DNA of 64,000 nucleotides from Blautia schinkii (GCF_013304825.1 NZ_JAAWUO010000002.1:1-64000), one strand, 5' to 3'. Shown: positions 34,346 to 43,784, numbered from the stretch's first letter. The notes: a model not told the origin generated them from the sequence alone. Translations and numbers: made by a program.

Positions 34346-34427
34346 GGCTTTCTCCTTTATCCTGAATATTTTGTATATTCTGTTCTTCTGTTATTACGCA
34401 GCTTAACTGTCCTGCGATTTATGTTTA

Positions 34428-34616
34428 TTATTTCTCCAGGGCATGTGCCTGCCTGAATATCTCACACGCTCCTGTGTTTACACACCGCTCATGTGCACAG
34501 TCCATAAATGTAAGCTCTCTGTTCCCATCATCCTGAATTGTATATTCGCAGCATACGGTCTCACCGTTATTCATGGTACGGCAAAAACCGGAGATAAATT
34601 CCTCTTCTATTTCCAT
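34428..34616 (-). CDS. Small cysteine-rich protein, unknown
   Basis: 62 residues with six cysteines (positions about 11, 22, 23, 39, 44, 50), including CCEYTIQDDGNRELTF and DCAHERCVNTGACEIF. It looks like a metal-binding or thiol protein; I do not recognise the family. Its start overlaps the end of the alarmone synthetase gene by ten bases and yedF follows, so all three are cotranscribed. The coupling argues for a real gene. A link to selenium or sulfur handling is suggested only by position. Confidence 0.6.
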   Translation of the reverse strand: MEIEEEFISGFCRTMNNGETVCCEYTIQDDGNRELTFMDCAHERCVNTGACEIFRQAHALEK

Positions 34617-35263
34617 TTCCGTTCCTCCGCCGGAGCCTCTGCTACCTCAGAAGGTGTGATTTCCTCCAGCATTCCTGTTTCGTTATAGGCCTCAAACTGC
34701 TTCTCGATCCTGCCAAGAATATCTGCATACTGACAAAAAGCCTCTGCCAGCTCTTCCCTGTGTTCCGGAAGCTTCTTATAACAAACTCTGTGCTCCATAC
34801 TCGCCCACAGATCCATGGTCATGGTACGAAGCTGGATCTCCACCGGAAAATATTCCATCGTGTCCAGATAATATACCGGAACAGCAATGATCACATGAAA
34901 GCTCCGGTACCCGTTGGGCTTGGGATTCTTTATGTAATCCTTCTCCCGGATAAAGATCAGCTCACTCTGTCTTTTCAGTGCATTTACAAGGTTATAAATA
35001 TCATCTATGAAATAACAGATCACACGAATCCCGGCGATATCCCGGAGATAGTCCTTGGCGTTCTGTACACTGTCCGAATGTCCCAGCTTCTCCAGTTTCT
35101 TCTCAATACTCTTCTTAGCCTTGATCCTCTCCTGGATATTGTGGATCGGAGATACAGAAGACTTCTGATACAGGCTTCCGTTCAGTACTTCAAGCTTGGC
35201 CCGCATGATCTGACAGGCGTTCTGGTATGGCTGGATACAATCATAATATTGTTCGTTTGTCAT
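34607..35263 (-). CDS. Small alarmone synthetase (RelQ/YjbM-type)
   Basis: 218 residues. The RelA/SpoT synthetase domain alone: VQNAKDYLRDIAGIRVICYF, YIKNPKPNGYRSFHVIIAVP and FPVEIQLRTMTMDLWASMEH with the catalytic Glu-x-Gln. No hydrolase or regulatory domain, so it makes (p)ppGpp or pGpp constitutively or under transcriptional control. It heads the transcription unit with the Cys-rich protein and yedF. The C-terminal tail is ~25 residues longer than typical and variable. Confidence 0.92.
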   Translation of the reverse strand: MTNEQYYDCIQPYQNACQIMRAKLEVLNGSLYQKSSVSPIHNIQERIKAKKSIEKKLEKLGHSDSVQNAKDYLRDIAGIRVICYFIDDIYNLVNALKRQSELIFIREKDYIKNPKPNGYRSFHVIIAVPVYYLDTMEYFPVEIQLRTMTMDLWASMEHRVCYKKLPEHREELAEAFCQYADILGRIEKQFEAYNETGMLEEITPSEVAEAPAEERKWK

Positions 35264-35381
35264 GAAAACCCCTCTTTCTCATTTGCTCACCATGGTCTTT
35301 ATTTTACAAAACAAATGTGAGCATTCTGTAGTAAATTTCTAAGATTTTCCTGACTGATTTATGAAATTTTTATAAATCCTA

Positions 35382-36626
35382 TTAGGAAAGCTTATGAATA
35401 AAAAGTCCGCTTCGCAGCTTCGGCTCAAACCAGGTGCTCTTCGGCGGCATCAGCTTTCCCTCATCAGCAATAGACATCAGCTCCTCCATGGAAGTAGGAT
35501 ACATGGCAAAAGCAGCTCCACCTGTCTCATCTGCAGCTGCTGCCAGATCTTTCAGCCGATGGTTGCCTCCCATAAAGCGGATGCGTTCATCTGTACGTGG
35601 ATCCCGGATTCCAAGAACCGGTCCAAGAACCTTGTCCTGAAGAATGGATACATCCAGCTGGCCTACGTTATCTTTTTCAGCATAAATATCCGGATATGCT
35701 TTAAGATGAAACCACTCTCCGTCTACATACAGGCCAAAGCAATGTTTCTCAACAGGTTTGCACGGAAAGCCAGGCATGGCCATTAATTCAAAGTTGAACT
35801 TCATGCTTCCAATAAAAGCTTTCGGTGTCATTCCTTTCAGATCCTTCACGATTCTGTGATACGGAAGGATCGTCAGCTGGTCAAAGGGAAATACTACAGA
35901 GAGGAAAAAGTTGAATTCTTCTTTTCCCGTGTAATCCGGATGCTCTGCACGTCTTTTCAGGCCTACTTTTACGGCAGATGCTGCTCTGTGGTGGCCGTCT
36001 GCGATATAAATGGATGGGATTTCTCCAAATAATTCCCGGATCTTCTGAAGTTTTGCTTCCTCATCTACCACCCATACCCTGTGTGTGATCTCATCCTCAG
36101 ATGTAAAATCATATACAGGTGCATGTTCTGTTTTCCAGTTTTCCATCAGTGCAAGAAGCTCCTCCGGATATCTGCATGCAAGAAAAATAGGGCCTGTGTT
36201 TGCATCGCATACATCCACATGGTGGATTCTGTCCTGCTCTTTTTCCTCTCTTGTAAGCTCATGTTTCTTGATCACGCCGCTTATATAATCATCAATGGAA
36301 CTGACTCCCACGATACCTGTCTGGGATTTCCCCTTACGGATCAGCTCATATAAATAATAGTTCGGCTTCTTATCCTGGATTAAAATTCCCTCATCCTGAA
36401 ATCTGTCCAGGTTCTCTTTTGCCTTCTCATAAACCTTCGGATCATAAAGGTCTGCAGCCGGATCAAGATCCATCTCTGCTCTGTCCACGTGGAGAAAAGA
36501 TTCGGGATTTTTCTCTCCGATCTCTCTGGCCTCCTCCCTGCTCACTACATCGTAGGGAAGTGCCGCCACCTGTGCTGCCCTCTCCGGCGCAGGTCTCACT
36601 GCCCGAAATGCCTGAAATAAAGCCAT
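35382..36626 (-). CDS. DUF1015 family protein
   Basis: 414 residues starting MALFQAFRAVRPAPERA at 36626, with GAGAGGAGAAAC upstream; a longer in-frame extension to 36827 has no such support and lacks family similarity. Motifs AALPYDVVSREEAREIGEKN, SYIADGHHRAASAVK-type (YIADGHHRAAS) and RFMGGNHRLKDL are characteristic. The family is widespread in anaerobes; a DNA-end or ATPase-like role has been proposed but none is proven. A glycine-histidine-rich DGHHR motif suggests metal or phosphate binding. Confidence 0.85.
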   Translation of the reverse strand: MALFQAFRAVRPAPERAAQVAALPYDVVSREEAREIGEKNPESFLHVDRAEMDLDPAADLYDPKVYEKAKENLDRFQDEGILIQDKKPNYYLYELIRKGKSQTGIVGVSSIDDYISGVIKKHELTREEKEQDRIHHVDVCDANTGPIFLACRYPEELLALMENWKTEHAPVYDFTSEDEITHRVWVVDEEAKLQKIRELFGEIPSIYIADGHHRAASAVKVGLKRRAEHPDYTGKEEFNFFLSVVFPFDQLTILPYHRIVKDLKGMTPKAFIGSMKFNFELMAMPGFPCKPVEKHCFGLYVDGEWFHLKAYPDIYAEKDNVGQLDVSILQDKVLGPVLGIRDPRTDERIRFMGGNHRLKDLAAAADETGGAAFAMYPTSMEELMSIADEGKLMPPKSTWFEPKLRSGLFIHKLS

Positions 36627-36825
36627 GATGTTTCTCCTCTCATTTTCTGCTTGTATTTTCACTCCTGGAAATCTTCTCATCCCTTCGTGTTCTGTCACTG
36701 CTCTGCGTTTCCTGTCCGCCAGAGCCATCCTGACTATTTTAGCACATAGATATTTCCACTGCAATGTGGAAACTTCGCATATCGGTTTCTGTATTGATTT
36801 CCATTGTTGACTTTTTGCACTGCAC

Positions 36826-36925
36826 ACAGAAAGTATCGTCTGCTTCGCAAATCCACTTTATGCAAATTTCTACTTCTGCCTTCTTGTGCGCAGCGCAAGA
36901 AGTATCGCTTGCTTCGCAAGCTTAG
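36826..36925. repeat. Short intergenic direct repeat
   Basis: Two copies of a ~22-base unit, GAAAGTATCGTCTGCTTCGC (36829-36848) and AGAAGTATCGCTTGCTTCGC (36898-36917), 69 bp apart, between DUF1015 and the choloylglycine hydrolase. The rest of 36627-36921 shows no gene. Confidence 0.6.
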
Positions 36926-37896
36926 TTTTGCATGTGAATCTTCTCACCTTGAAGTACCGGGTATCTTACAAGTGTATTTTCGTCCAGATCTTCATGGTTC
37001 ATATCTACTGCTGATATCTGGTGGTTCTCATATGTCGTATAATAATAGATTCCCTTATCTCCGTTGCAGCAGGAAGTATAAAGGGTGATCTCATATTTCT
37101 CGGGCTCTACCTCACAGCAGCCTCTCTGCTGGTCCACAGATCCCAGAATGTGGAAAAACTGGCTGACACTCTCTGCTTCTGTATCCCCGGAAACAGAATG
37201 ATCCCGAACAAATGCCACTCTGGCAAATCTGGATGCAGAAGAAAGATCTCCCGGCAATCCCAAAGCACCCATTCCTCGGCTGTATGCTTTCAGTTCAAGC
37301 TGGTCTGAAAAATGATTTTCCGGCTGCTTCGCTGAAAGATGCATGTAATTGTTCAGCATAAACATCTGCTGGTTAAAAGGCGGATTATTTGTAAGAACCC
37401 CTGCCGGATTGTCCCAGATATGAAGTCCGTCTGCCATGGCTTCTACTGTGATGGCTTCATTTTTATCTGCAATGATCCAGTGGAGCTGTGCACAGGGCAG
37501 CATTTCACTGAACGGAGTTTTTACCAGATTGATGTTGGCAAGAAGTGCTCTGGTCTCTTTTACTGTTGCACATTTCCCAAGGATCCAGGGGATAAATTCA
37601 AACTGAGCTATGTTTTCTTTTCCTTCTTCCACTTCATTATATACTGCATTTCCCACGAAATTCAGACCTGCCATTCCAAGACCTTTTTCATTGATCCCAT
37701 CATAATAAAGCGGGTAATCCCCTGCCACATGTGCCATACCGATAATGGCATAATGACCGGAAAGGGTTCCCATATGTCGAAAGTTAAATACATAGTTACG
37801 AGGTGTAATGGTAATCTCATCACCATAGGAAAATTCATAATCCAATGTTCTTCCAAAATAGAAATCTTTTGTTTTATAGGTTGCTGCTGTACACAT
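36922..37896 (-). CDS. Choloylglycine hydrolase (bile salt hydrolase / penicillin V acylase family)
   Basis: 324 residues, Ntn-hydrolase. After removal of Met1, Cys2 becomes the nucleophile. Conserved partners are visible: Arg16, Asp19, Asn79, Asn170/171 (LTNNPPF) and Arg223 in LPGDLSSASRFARVAF. These match the bile salt hydrolase set rather than a degenerate relative. No signal peptide, so it is intracellular and deconjugates imported conjugated bile acids. The gene stands alone, with the MATE pump behind it on the same strand; a pump for bile acids is conceivable but not shown. Confidence 0.92.
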   Translation of the reverse strand: MCTAATYKTKDFYFGRTLDYEFSYGDEITITPRNYVFNFRHMGTLSGHYAIIGMAHVAGDYPLYYDGINEKGLGMAGLNFVGNAVYNEVEEGKENIAQFEFIPWILGKCATVKETRALLANINLVKTPFSEMLPCAQLHWIIADKNEAITVEAMADGLHIWDNPAGVLTNNPPFNQQMFMLNNYMHLSAKQPENHFSDQLELKAYSRGMGALGLPGDLSSASRFARVAFVRDHSVSGDTEAESVSQFFHILGSVDQQRGCCEVEPEKYEITLYTSCCNGDKGIYYYTTYENHQISAVDMNHEDLDENTLVRYPVLQGEKIHMQN

Positions 37897-37969
37897 AACT
37901 GATGTCTCCCTTTCTGTATTTGTAGATGATATCCTGTATTTTAATACTTCTGAAAATCAGGTGTCATGA

Positions 37970-39349
37970 TCATTTTTTCTCCGGCTTTGTTTTTCCATTC
38001 AGCTCCGGCAGCACTGTAGCCAGCATGGTAAAAAAGCAGGCACAGCCACCTGCCAGATTGGATATCGGTTCAGCCCAGAACACACCGTCAGTTCCCAGTC
38101 CGTTTACATATGGCAGTAAAATAGTCAGCGGAACTACAATAAACGCCTTTCGAAGCAGAGAAAAAAATGTAGCTCTTTTTGCTTTTCCAAGTGCTACAAA
38201 CACGCTCTGTCCTGTAAACTGCAATGCCATAAAACAGAATCCGAAAAAGTAAATATGGAGAGCCGGAACTCCTTTTCGGAGAAGCTCCGGATCATTATTG
38301 AAAATACGGATAAAAAATTCAGGTGCCAGTTTCAGGATTCCCCATCCCGTAAATGTATAAACTACGCAAACAATGGTAATAAATTTGATTGCTTTTTTAA
38401 TCCTGTCATACGCTTTTTCACCATAATTAAAACTCATCACAGGGGAAGCTCCATTAGTCAGACCCTGTACCGGCATGGTAAAAATATCTCTTACAGAATT
38501 AAGGACTGTCATAACTCCCACATAGATATCTCCACCCCATGTCTGAAGCGTGGCATTGCATACAATCTGAACCAGGCTGTTGGTAAATGCCATAAAAAAT
38601 CCTGACATACCAAGACTTATGATATCTTTCACTCTTTTCCCTGAGATGATCATTGCGCTCTTTTTTAACGTCAGAACCGCTTTTTTTCCACAAAGGAAGC
38701 GTAACACCCACACTGCAGAACAGAACTGGGAAATAATGGTTGCTGCTGCCGCACCTCGTACTCCCATATGAAATACAAATATAAACAGCGGATCAAGTAC
38801 AATGTTCAGCACTGCTCCGATAAGAATGGTGAGCATTCCCATATTTCCAAATCCCTGGCTGTTGATAAAGGGATTCATTCCCAGTGTGACCATTACAGAC
38901 AGTGTTCCCAGAAGATAGATCTTTATGTAACCGGACGCATAGGGAAAAGTCACGTCACTGGCTCCAAATGCATAGAGAATCGGCCGATAAAACAAAAGTC
39001 CTGTTACTGTCAGGATCACTCCTGTTCCGATCAGCATCACAAATGTGTTTCCCATAAGCATTTCTGCTTCTTTTTCGTTTCCCCTTCCACGTTCCATGGA
39101 ACAAAGCGGTGCTCCGCCGTTTCCAAACAGATAGGTAAAAGCAGTGATCAATGTAATAATGGGAAAACATAATCCCACACCCGTCAGTGCGGTAGCTCCG
39201 ATCTCCGGGATCCTTCCGATGTAGATCCGGTCCACGATATTGTAAAGGAGGTTCAGAATCTGTGCGATGATCATAGGCACAGCAACCTCCATAATATTCC
39301 GATAGACATTTCCTGTGGAAAAATTTGTCTGATGTGTTCTCATTTCCAT
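37970..39349 (-). CDS. MATE family efflux transporter
   Basis: 459 residues, 12 hydrophobic segments in two halves. LYNIVDRIYIGRIPEIGATALTGVG at the N-terminus and FGNGGAPLCSMERGRGNEKEAE are typical of the clostridial DinF/NorM-like group. It expels a drug or metabolite in exchange for sodium or protons. The start at 39349 (MEMRTHQTNFSTGNVYRN) is preceded by AAGGAGG-like sequence. It is read in the same direction as the hydrolase gene, 73 bases apart. Confidence 0.93.
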   Translation of the reverse strand: MEMRTHQTNFSTGNVYRNIMEVAVPMIIAQILNLLYNIVDRIYIGRIPEIGATALTGVGLCFPIITLITAFTYLFGNGGAPLCSMERGRGNEKEAEMLMGNTFVMLIGTGVILTVTGLLFYRPILYAFGASDVTFPYASGYIKIYLLGTLSVMVTLGMNPFINSQGFGNMGMLTILIGAVLNIVLDPLFIFVFHMGVRGAAAATIISQFCSAVWVLRFLCGKKAVLTLKKSAMIISGKRVKDIISLGMSGFFMAFTNSLVQIVCNATLQTWGGDIYVGVMTVLNSVRDIFTMPVQGLTNGASPVMSFNYGEKAYDRIKKAIKFITIVCVVYTFTGWGILKLAPEFFIRIFNNDPELLRKGVPALHIYFFGFCFMALQFTGQSVFVALGKAKRATFFSLLRKAFIVVPLTILLPYVNGLGTDGVFWAEPISNLAGGCACFFTMLATVLPELNGKTKPEKK

Positions 39350-39429
39350 TACACCTTCCTTCTGCTGAGCATGCAGAAAGTTTTCTTTGTATTAAATAAT
39401 ACTATAGATGAAAATCAATGTAAATCTGT

Positions 39430-41163
39430 TTATTCCTCAATGATCGGAATAGTCATATTTTCGAAGGCTCTCTGCATCTGAGGATGACGTATAAGAAAAT
39501 GGATTACCGGTGTCCTGTTTTTTGAAACAATAACCCATTTGCCCTCGTGGAGCAGAATCTGAATATTACGGTAAGCAGATATCTGGAGGATTGAGGCATT
39601 ATAATTATTGTTTTTTTCTGCAAATTGTTTTGTCAGGATCAGATGCTCCTGATAAGTATCCCACGAGTAAAATATATCCTTCTCGAAAAACAGGCCGGAT
39701 AATGACAATGCCGGTGTAAATTTCCGAAATTCTCTTTCAGAAAAAGCGGATATTTCATCAGATATTTCATCATGGGACAAAATATCAGAAATTCTTTTTT
39801 TCTGTTTACGTACATAGTCGATAATGGTATTCTGCTCATTCTCAGGAATATTATTATATTCAAGAATATTTTCAAGCAGTTCATCGGAAATCGTATATAA
39901 TGGCAGGACTGAAAGAATTGCACGGCGTTTTCCTGATGTTTTTGAATCGGAAAGAAGGAAAGCCTCATACGCCTGTTTGGAATCCTTGAGAAAAATCTCC
40001 ATAAGCGGAGTTGCCCTTGAAAGAAGATCCTCTGCCTGTTTTCGGTAGATAGCCAGTTCCTTTTTATTTTTGGTAAGATAATATATTCCGTTTTCGTGAT
40101 GCCCCACGATTGCTTCACCGGAAAGAGCAGCAGCACCGGACACTTTCAGAAGATGGGAAAAAAAACGGTTCTGATTATCTTTTAAATAATACGGAGAAAT
40201 CTGTCCTGTCATATACATCGGAATCCAGCCTTCCAGCCCGAGCATCATTTCCGGAAAAGTTCTGTTCAGATTATGTATCTGATATAGATGCAGCCCTTTC
40301 TTCAGCATCAGTGCCATTCCAAACATCCATTTTCTGGGAAATTCCGGATCTTTCGCCATTTCTTCCATAGGCATGTCACTGTACATGATAACAGATTCCT
40401 CAGATTTAGAAAGGACTGTAGCTTTCAGAAAATCCAGTTCGCTGTCCATTATCTCCTGAAGGCCATGATAAGTTCTGGAACCAGGTAACTGAAACGGTAT
40501 GGAAGGTACTTTCAGTTCATCAAAACGGATTGTTTTTATATATTCATTCAGATTAAATTCATTCAGTCTTTTCAGAAAATCCGTAAGCGGATCAGTTATC
40601 TGTGAATTTCCGTTCAGAAGCCAGCGGATCAATATTGCATTTCTATCTGCTTCTGTTGAAAGGGCAGATATATTTACGCCGGTAAGTTCAGAAATAAGAT
40701 GTATATCATTATCTGTTGAAAACCGGTGCACAAAATAACCTGAAATTTTTCTGCTGAAATCTCCTGGATCTGCAGGCTGACGTTTTCCGGAACGTATCCT
40801 GGAAAGATAAGAAGGATCATAATTCAAAGTTCTGGATAGCTCAGAGATACTAACGGAAAATATCATAAGCAAAGTGTTGAAATTATGACATAGTTTATCC
40901 ATATCAGTAAAAACATCAGAAACAGATTCCCTAAAGAGCTCCCGGACAGTTTCTTCCGTAAAAGTAAGTTCCGGCTGTGACGCAGCCAGCTGGATAATTC
41001 CTGAAACCAGTTTGTCAAAATGGCCGGAGTCAGGAGCAGGAATTCGTTCCCCGGACCGATATCGGCTGATCGTAGCCGTAGAAACACCTGATGCTTCACT
41101 GAGTTCTCTGGCTGTGCAGCCGATCAGATCAATATAACTATTCAATATATCTTTAAAATCCAC
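39430..41163 (-). CDS. Double-HTH transcriptional regulator with long effector region
   Basis: 577 residues from GTG 41163 (VDFKDILNSYIDLIG), which has GGGGGG seven bases before it; longer in-frame starts would run through the palindrome at 41263-41297. Two XRE-like HTH modules: ARELSEASGVSTATISRYRSGERIP (about 17-41) and ISELSRTLNYDPSYLSRIRSGKRQP (about 105-130). The remaining ~430 residues have no recognisable enzyme or membrane segment and may sense a ligand. The protein diverges from a secreted LRR gene, whose promoter carries the palindrome; control of that gene and of itself is likely. Confidence 0.75.
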   Translation of the reverse strand: MDFKDILNSYIDLIGCTARELSEASGVSTATISRYRSGERIPAPDSGHFDKLVSGIIQLAASQPELTFTEETVRELFRESVSDVFTDMDKLCHNFNTLLMIFSVSISELSRTLNYDPSYLSRIRSGKRQPADPGDFSRKISGYFVHRFSTDNDIHLISELTGVNISALSTEADRNAILIRWLLNGNSQITDPLTDFLKRLNEFNLNEYIKTIRFDELKVPSIPFQLPGSRTYHGLQEIMDSELDFLKATVLSKSEESVIMYSDMPMEEMAKDPEFPRKWMFGMALMLKKGLHLYQIHNLNRTFPEMMLGLEGWIPMYMTGQISPYYLKDNQNRFFSHLLKVSGAAALSGEAIVGHHENGIYYLTKNKKELAIYRKQAEDLLSRATPLMEIFLKDSKQAYEAFLLSDSKTSGKRRAILSVLPLYTISDELLENILEYNNIPENEQNTIIDYVRKQKKRISDILSHDEISDEISAFSEREFRKFTPALSLSGLFFEKDIFYSWDTYQEHLILTKQFAEKNNNYNASILQISAYRNIQILLHEGKWVIVSKNRTPVIHFLIRHPQMQRAFENMTIPIIEE

Positions 41164-41262
41164 ACTAATCCCCCCTGTAACCAATGTCATAAGTCTCTGC
41201 TGATTTTTACCAGATGTATACTGGTTTATTTTAACATACAGTACCCAGCTGATAAAGGGAGA

Positions 41263-41297
41263 TAATTTCCGAATTGTCATTGACAGTTCGGAAATTA
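41263..41297. promoter_or_regulatory. 35-bp near-perfect palindrome, probable operator
   Basis: Arms TAATTTCCGAA and TTCGGAAATTA flank a TTGTCATTGACAG core. Sixteen of the seventeen pairs match. It lies between the regulator (start 41163) and the -35 region of the secreted-protein promoter. Its size suits a protein with two HTH units per chain. Confidence 0.8.
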
Positions 41298-41298
41298 C

Positions 41299-41327
41299 GA
41301 CTTTCTGTTACTTTTATCCTGTATAAT
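41299..41327 (+). promoter_or_regulatory. Promoter of the secreted LRR protein
   Basis: TATAAT at 41322-41327 with a weak -35 GACTTT (41299-41304) at 17 bases. The palindrome ends one base before the -35, a position suitable for activation or for steric repression. Confidence 0.6.
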
Positions 41328-41353
41328 AAAATAAAAAAAGAAGGAGTGGGACT

Positions 41354-43321
41354 ATGAAAAAAAGAAAGATCCAGAAATTGCTGGCTGTTTTTCTGGCAGC
41401 ATCGACAAGTGTAACGGCAATGCCTGCAGGTGGAACAGCAGCTGGCTGTGCAGGATTGAAATCTGTATTTGCTGCAGAAAAAAATGAAAATACCGGAACC
41501 GGTGAACAGAAAACATGGCTATTGCAGAAAGATTCCGAATATTCCGAACATGGCTATTCAATCACTGACCGTTATGTGATGCCAGGTGACCGTGTGGAAT
41601 TTAAAGGCGAAAGCTCCAGCTATTCTGAGTTATTATATGGTACATGGGTGAATTATATCTTATCCAAGTCTGCCTTCAGTATTGACGCATATAATACAGA
41701 TAAACTGAAAAGTGGCGATATCAGCATCGACAATCTGGAAATGAAAGCTTTTCGAAATGATGCTTATTTTATGGATTCCGGAAAAGAAGAAACAGATCTG
41801 ACAGATGTAAAAGCAGTCAACGGTGCAGTTGCTTTTAACAACAATACAGGCAAGGCACTGAAGATCATTTCTTGGAGTGAAGGACCTCTGGCAGCTTATA
41901 ATGTTTACTCCAACCCCGGAGCTTCTATTCCAAACCGTGGCCATACATACCGTCAGAGAGGAATTACTGTTTATGCCTATGAACCGGAATATCTTATAAA
42001 CTATGATCTTCAGGGTGGAAACCTGCAGAACGAACAACTGCCTGACAGATATCAGCTGTCCAATGAACCATTTACACTGCATATTGCATGTCCCGTAAAA
42101 GAAGGACAGCATTTCTACAGATGGGAAGGCAATACTCTGTGGGGAAACGGTTCCTGTCTGTATCCTGATGAAAACCTGAAAAAAAGCGGACAGGATCATC
42201 TGGCAATGGAATGGGATGCGTCTACCTGTGCATATCGTGATACTTCTCTTAAAGCAACTTACACTTCCGGAGAAACTGTTACATTTCATGGCGCAGGCGG
42301 AATGATCAATGGTCTGGATTCCTGGATCTATGAAGTTGACTATAAAGACGGCAGGTATATAGAACCGGATTTATCCGGTCTACGTATCACAAAGAATGGA
42401 TATGTTTTTAAAGGCTGGTATATGGATGATAAATATACACGTCCATATTATGGAATAAATGACGACAGAACATATGATATGAACGGCGATGGTGTATTTG
42501 ACAGCAGTGACAAAGCACTGGGAGCTCCGTTCAGTTATTACAGCTATGATATGCACCTGTATGCAAAATGGGAACCTGTTCACAGGCACAGTTATGTAAA
42601 CTGGAAGTGGGATGAAAAAAATCACTGGAAAACCTGTGAATGCAGTGCTGCCGGTATCAGTTCCCCACATAAATACAGCAGCTGGAAATACGACAAAAAA
42701 CAGCATTGGAAAAAATGTGCCTGTGGTTCCGTGATCAGTAAAAAAAATCACCAGCTTGTCACAAAGAATGCCAGAAAAGCTACAGTAAAGCAGACAGGCT
42801 ACACCGGTGACAAAATATGCAGCACCTGTGGCTACATGGCAGAACAGGGAAAAACTGTTCCAAAAATAAAACCTGCACTTCCGAAAAAAGGAAAAATCTG
42901 CACTTCAGGACAGTATCAGTACAAAATCACAGCCTCCAGTAAGACTACCAGAACAGTTACACTCCTGAAATCCACATCAAAAACTTTACAGAAGGCAAAT
43001 ATTCCATCTAGTGTCACCATCAGCGGTTATACTTACAAAGTAACCGCAATCAGCGCGAAGGCTTTCTGCGGAAATACTCGCCTGAAAGAAGCTGTTATCA
43101 GCAAAAATATCAAAACTGTCGGCAGTCAGGCTTTCAGCAGATGTAAAAATCTCGGTAAAATAACGATTCAGACCAGTCTTCTTACAAAGATTGAAAAAAA
43201 TGCATTTTCCGGAATAAAAAAGAATGCAAAAATCTATGTACCCAAAACCAGATATGCCTCCTGTAAAAAAATGTTAAGAAAATCAGGGATTTCCTCTGCA
43301 GCAAAGATCATATCCAGATAA
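41354..43321 (+). CDS. Secreted InlB-repeat / leucine-rich-repeat protein
   Basis: 655 residues. Signal peptide about 1-37 (cleavage near VFAAEK). InlB-type repeats around 210-275 and 330-410 (VFKGWYMDDKYTRPYY, DMHLYAKWEP), a Cys/His-rich repeat pair (HSYVNWKWDEKNHWKTCEC; HKYSSWKYDKKQHWKKCAC; ICSTCGYM) at 410-500, and a C-terminal LRR_5/BspA-like region (YKVTAISAKAFCGNTRLKEA; SQAFSRCKNLGKI). Such proteins bind host or glycan ligands at the cell surface. GAAGGAGTGGG precedes the ATG. It is controlled from a promoter abutting the palindrome facing the double-HTH regulator. Confidence 0.85.
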   Translation: MKKRKIQKLLAVFLAASTSVTAMPAGGTAAGCAGLKSVFAAEKNENTGTGEQKTWLLQKDSEYSEHGYSITDRYVMPGDRVEFKGESSSYSELLYGTWVNYILSKSAFSIDAYNTDKLKSGDISIDNLEMKAFRNDAYFMDSGKEETDLTDVKAVNGAVAFNNNTGKALKIISWSEGPLAAYNVYSNPGASIPNRGHTYRQRGITVYAYEPEYLINYDLQGGNLQNEQLPDRYQLSNEPFTLHIACPVKEGQHFYRWEGNTLWGNGSCLYPDENLKKSGQDHLAMEWDASTCAYRDTSLKATYTSGETVTFHGAGGMINGLDSWIYEVDYKDGRYIEPDLSGLRITKNGYVFKGWYMDDKYTRPYYGINDDRTYDMNGDGVFDSSDKALGAPFSYYSYDMHLYAKWEPVHRHSYVNWKWDEKNHWKTCECSAAGISSPHKYSSWKYDKKQHWKKCACGSVISKKNHQLVTKNARKATVKQTGYTGDKICSTCGYMAEQGKTVPKIKPALPKKGKICTSGQYQYKITASSKTTRTVTLLKSTSKTLQKANIPSSVTISGYTYKVTAISAKAFCGNTRLKEAVISKNIKTVGSQAFSRCKNLGKITIQTSLLTKIEKNAFSGIKKNAKIYVPKTRYASCKKMLRKSGISSAAKIISR

Positions 43322-43352
43322 GAAAAAGGATATGTTACTTTTTATTTATTTC

Positions 43353-43381
43353 TTGTGTTTTTCGCTGTAATCGTTTATAAT
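43353..43381 (+). promoter_or_regulatory. Promoter of the BMC shell pair
   Basis: TTGTGT (43353-43358), 17 bases, TATAAT (43376-43381), followed by an ~80-base leader before the first shell gene. There is no terminator between this and the LRR stop at 43321. Confidence 0.6.
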
Positions 43382-43467
43382 AAACCCATAAGAACGGTAA
43401 TGATTCCACGTGCAACCGGTCAAAAAACCACATCGCAGGGAATCAGCCCCGGATGGAGGTATAGTTT

Positions 43468-43767
43468 ATGGATAACAATTACAGCGGCATGGCTGTAGGT
43501 GTCTTTGAGCTGGACAACCTGGTAGCCTGTTTTGTTGCTCTTGATGCTGCTTCCAAGGCAGCAAATGTGAAGATTCAAAGCGTTGAGCGTAACCGTCTTA
43601 AGAGCGGTGCCTGTGTGAAGATGCGCGGTTCTGTTTCTGATGTCAATGCAGCAATGGAGGTTGCGCTTGAAGCAGCTAAACCTCTTGGCAAAGTCGTTTC
43701 TCATACTGTGATCGCTTCTCCTTCTGAGGATACAGAGATCGCACTGAAGATGACGATCAACAAGTAG
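43468..43767 (+). CDS. Bacterial microcompartment shell protein (BMC domain)
   Basis: 99 residues, one BMC domain (about 8-95): GVFELDNLVACFVALDAASKAANVKI and SGACVKMRGSVSDVNAAMEVAL. These hexamer-forming proteins build shells of metabolic compartments. TGGAGG precedes the ATG by eight bases. It is followed after 17 bases by a second BMC gene and by nothing else of a compartment locus, so the encapsulated enzymes must be encoded elsewhere, or the pair serves another role. It is close to the SDMH maturation genes. Confidence 0.88.
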   Translation: MDNNYSGMAVGVFELDNLVACFVALDAASKAANVKIQSVERNRLKSGACVKMRGSVSDVNAAMEVALEAAKPLGKVVSHTVIASPSEDTEIALKMTINK

Positions 43768-43784
43768 GAAGCGAGGGTTTGATT

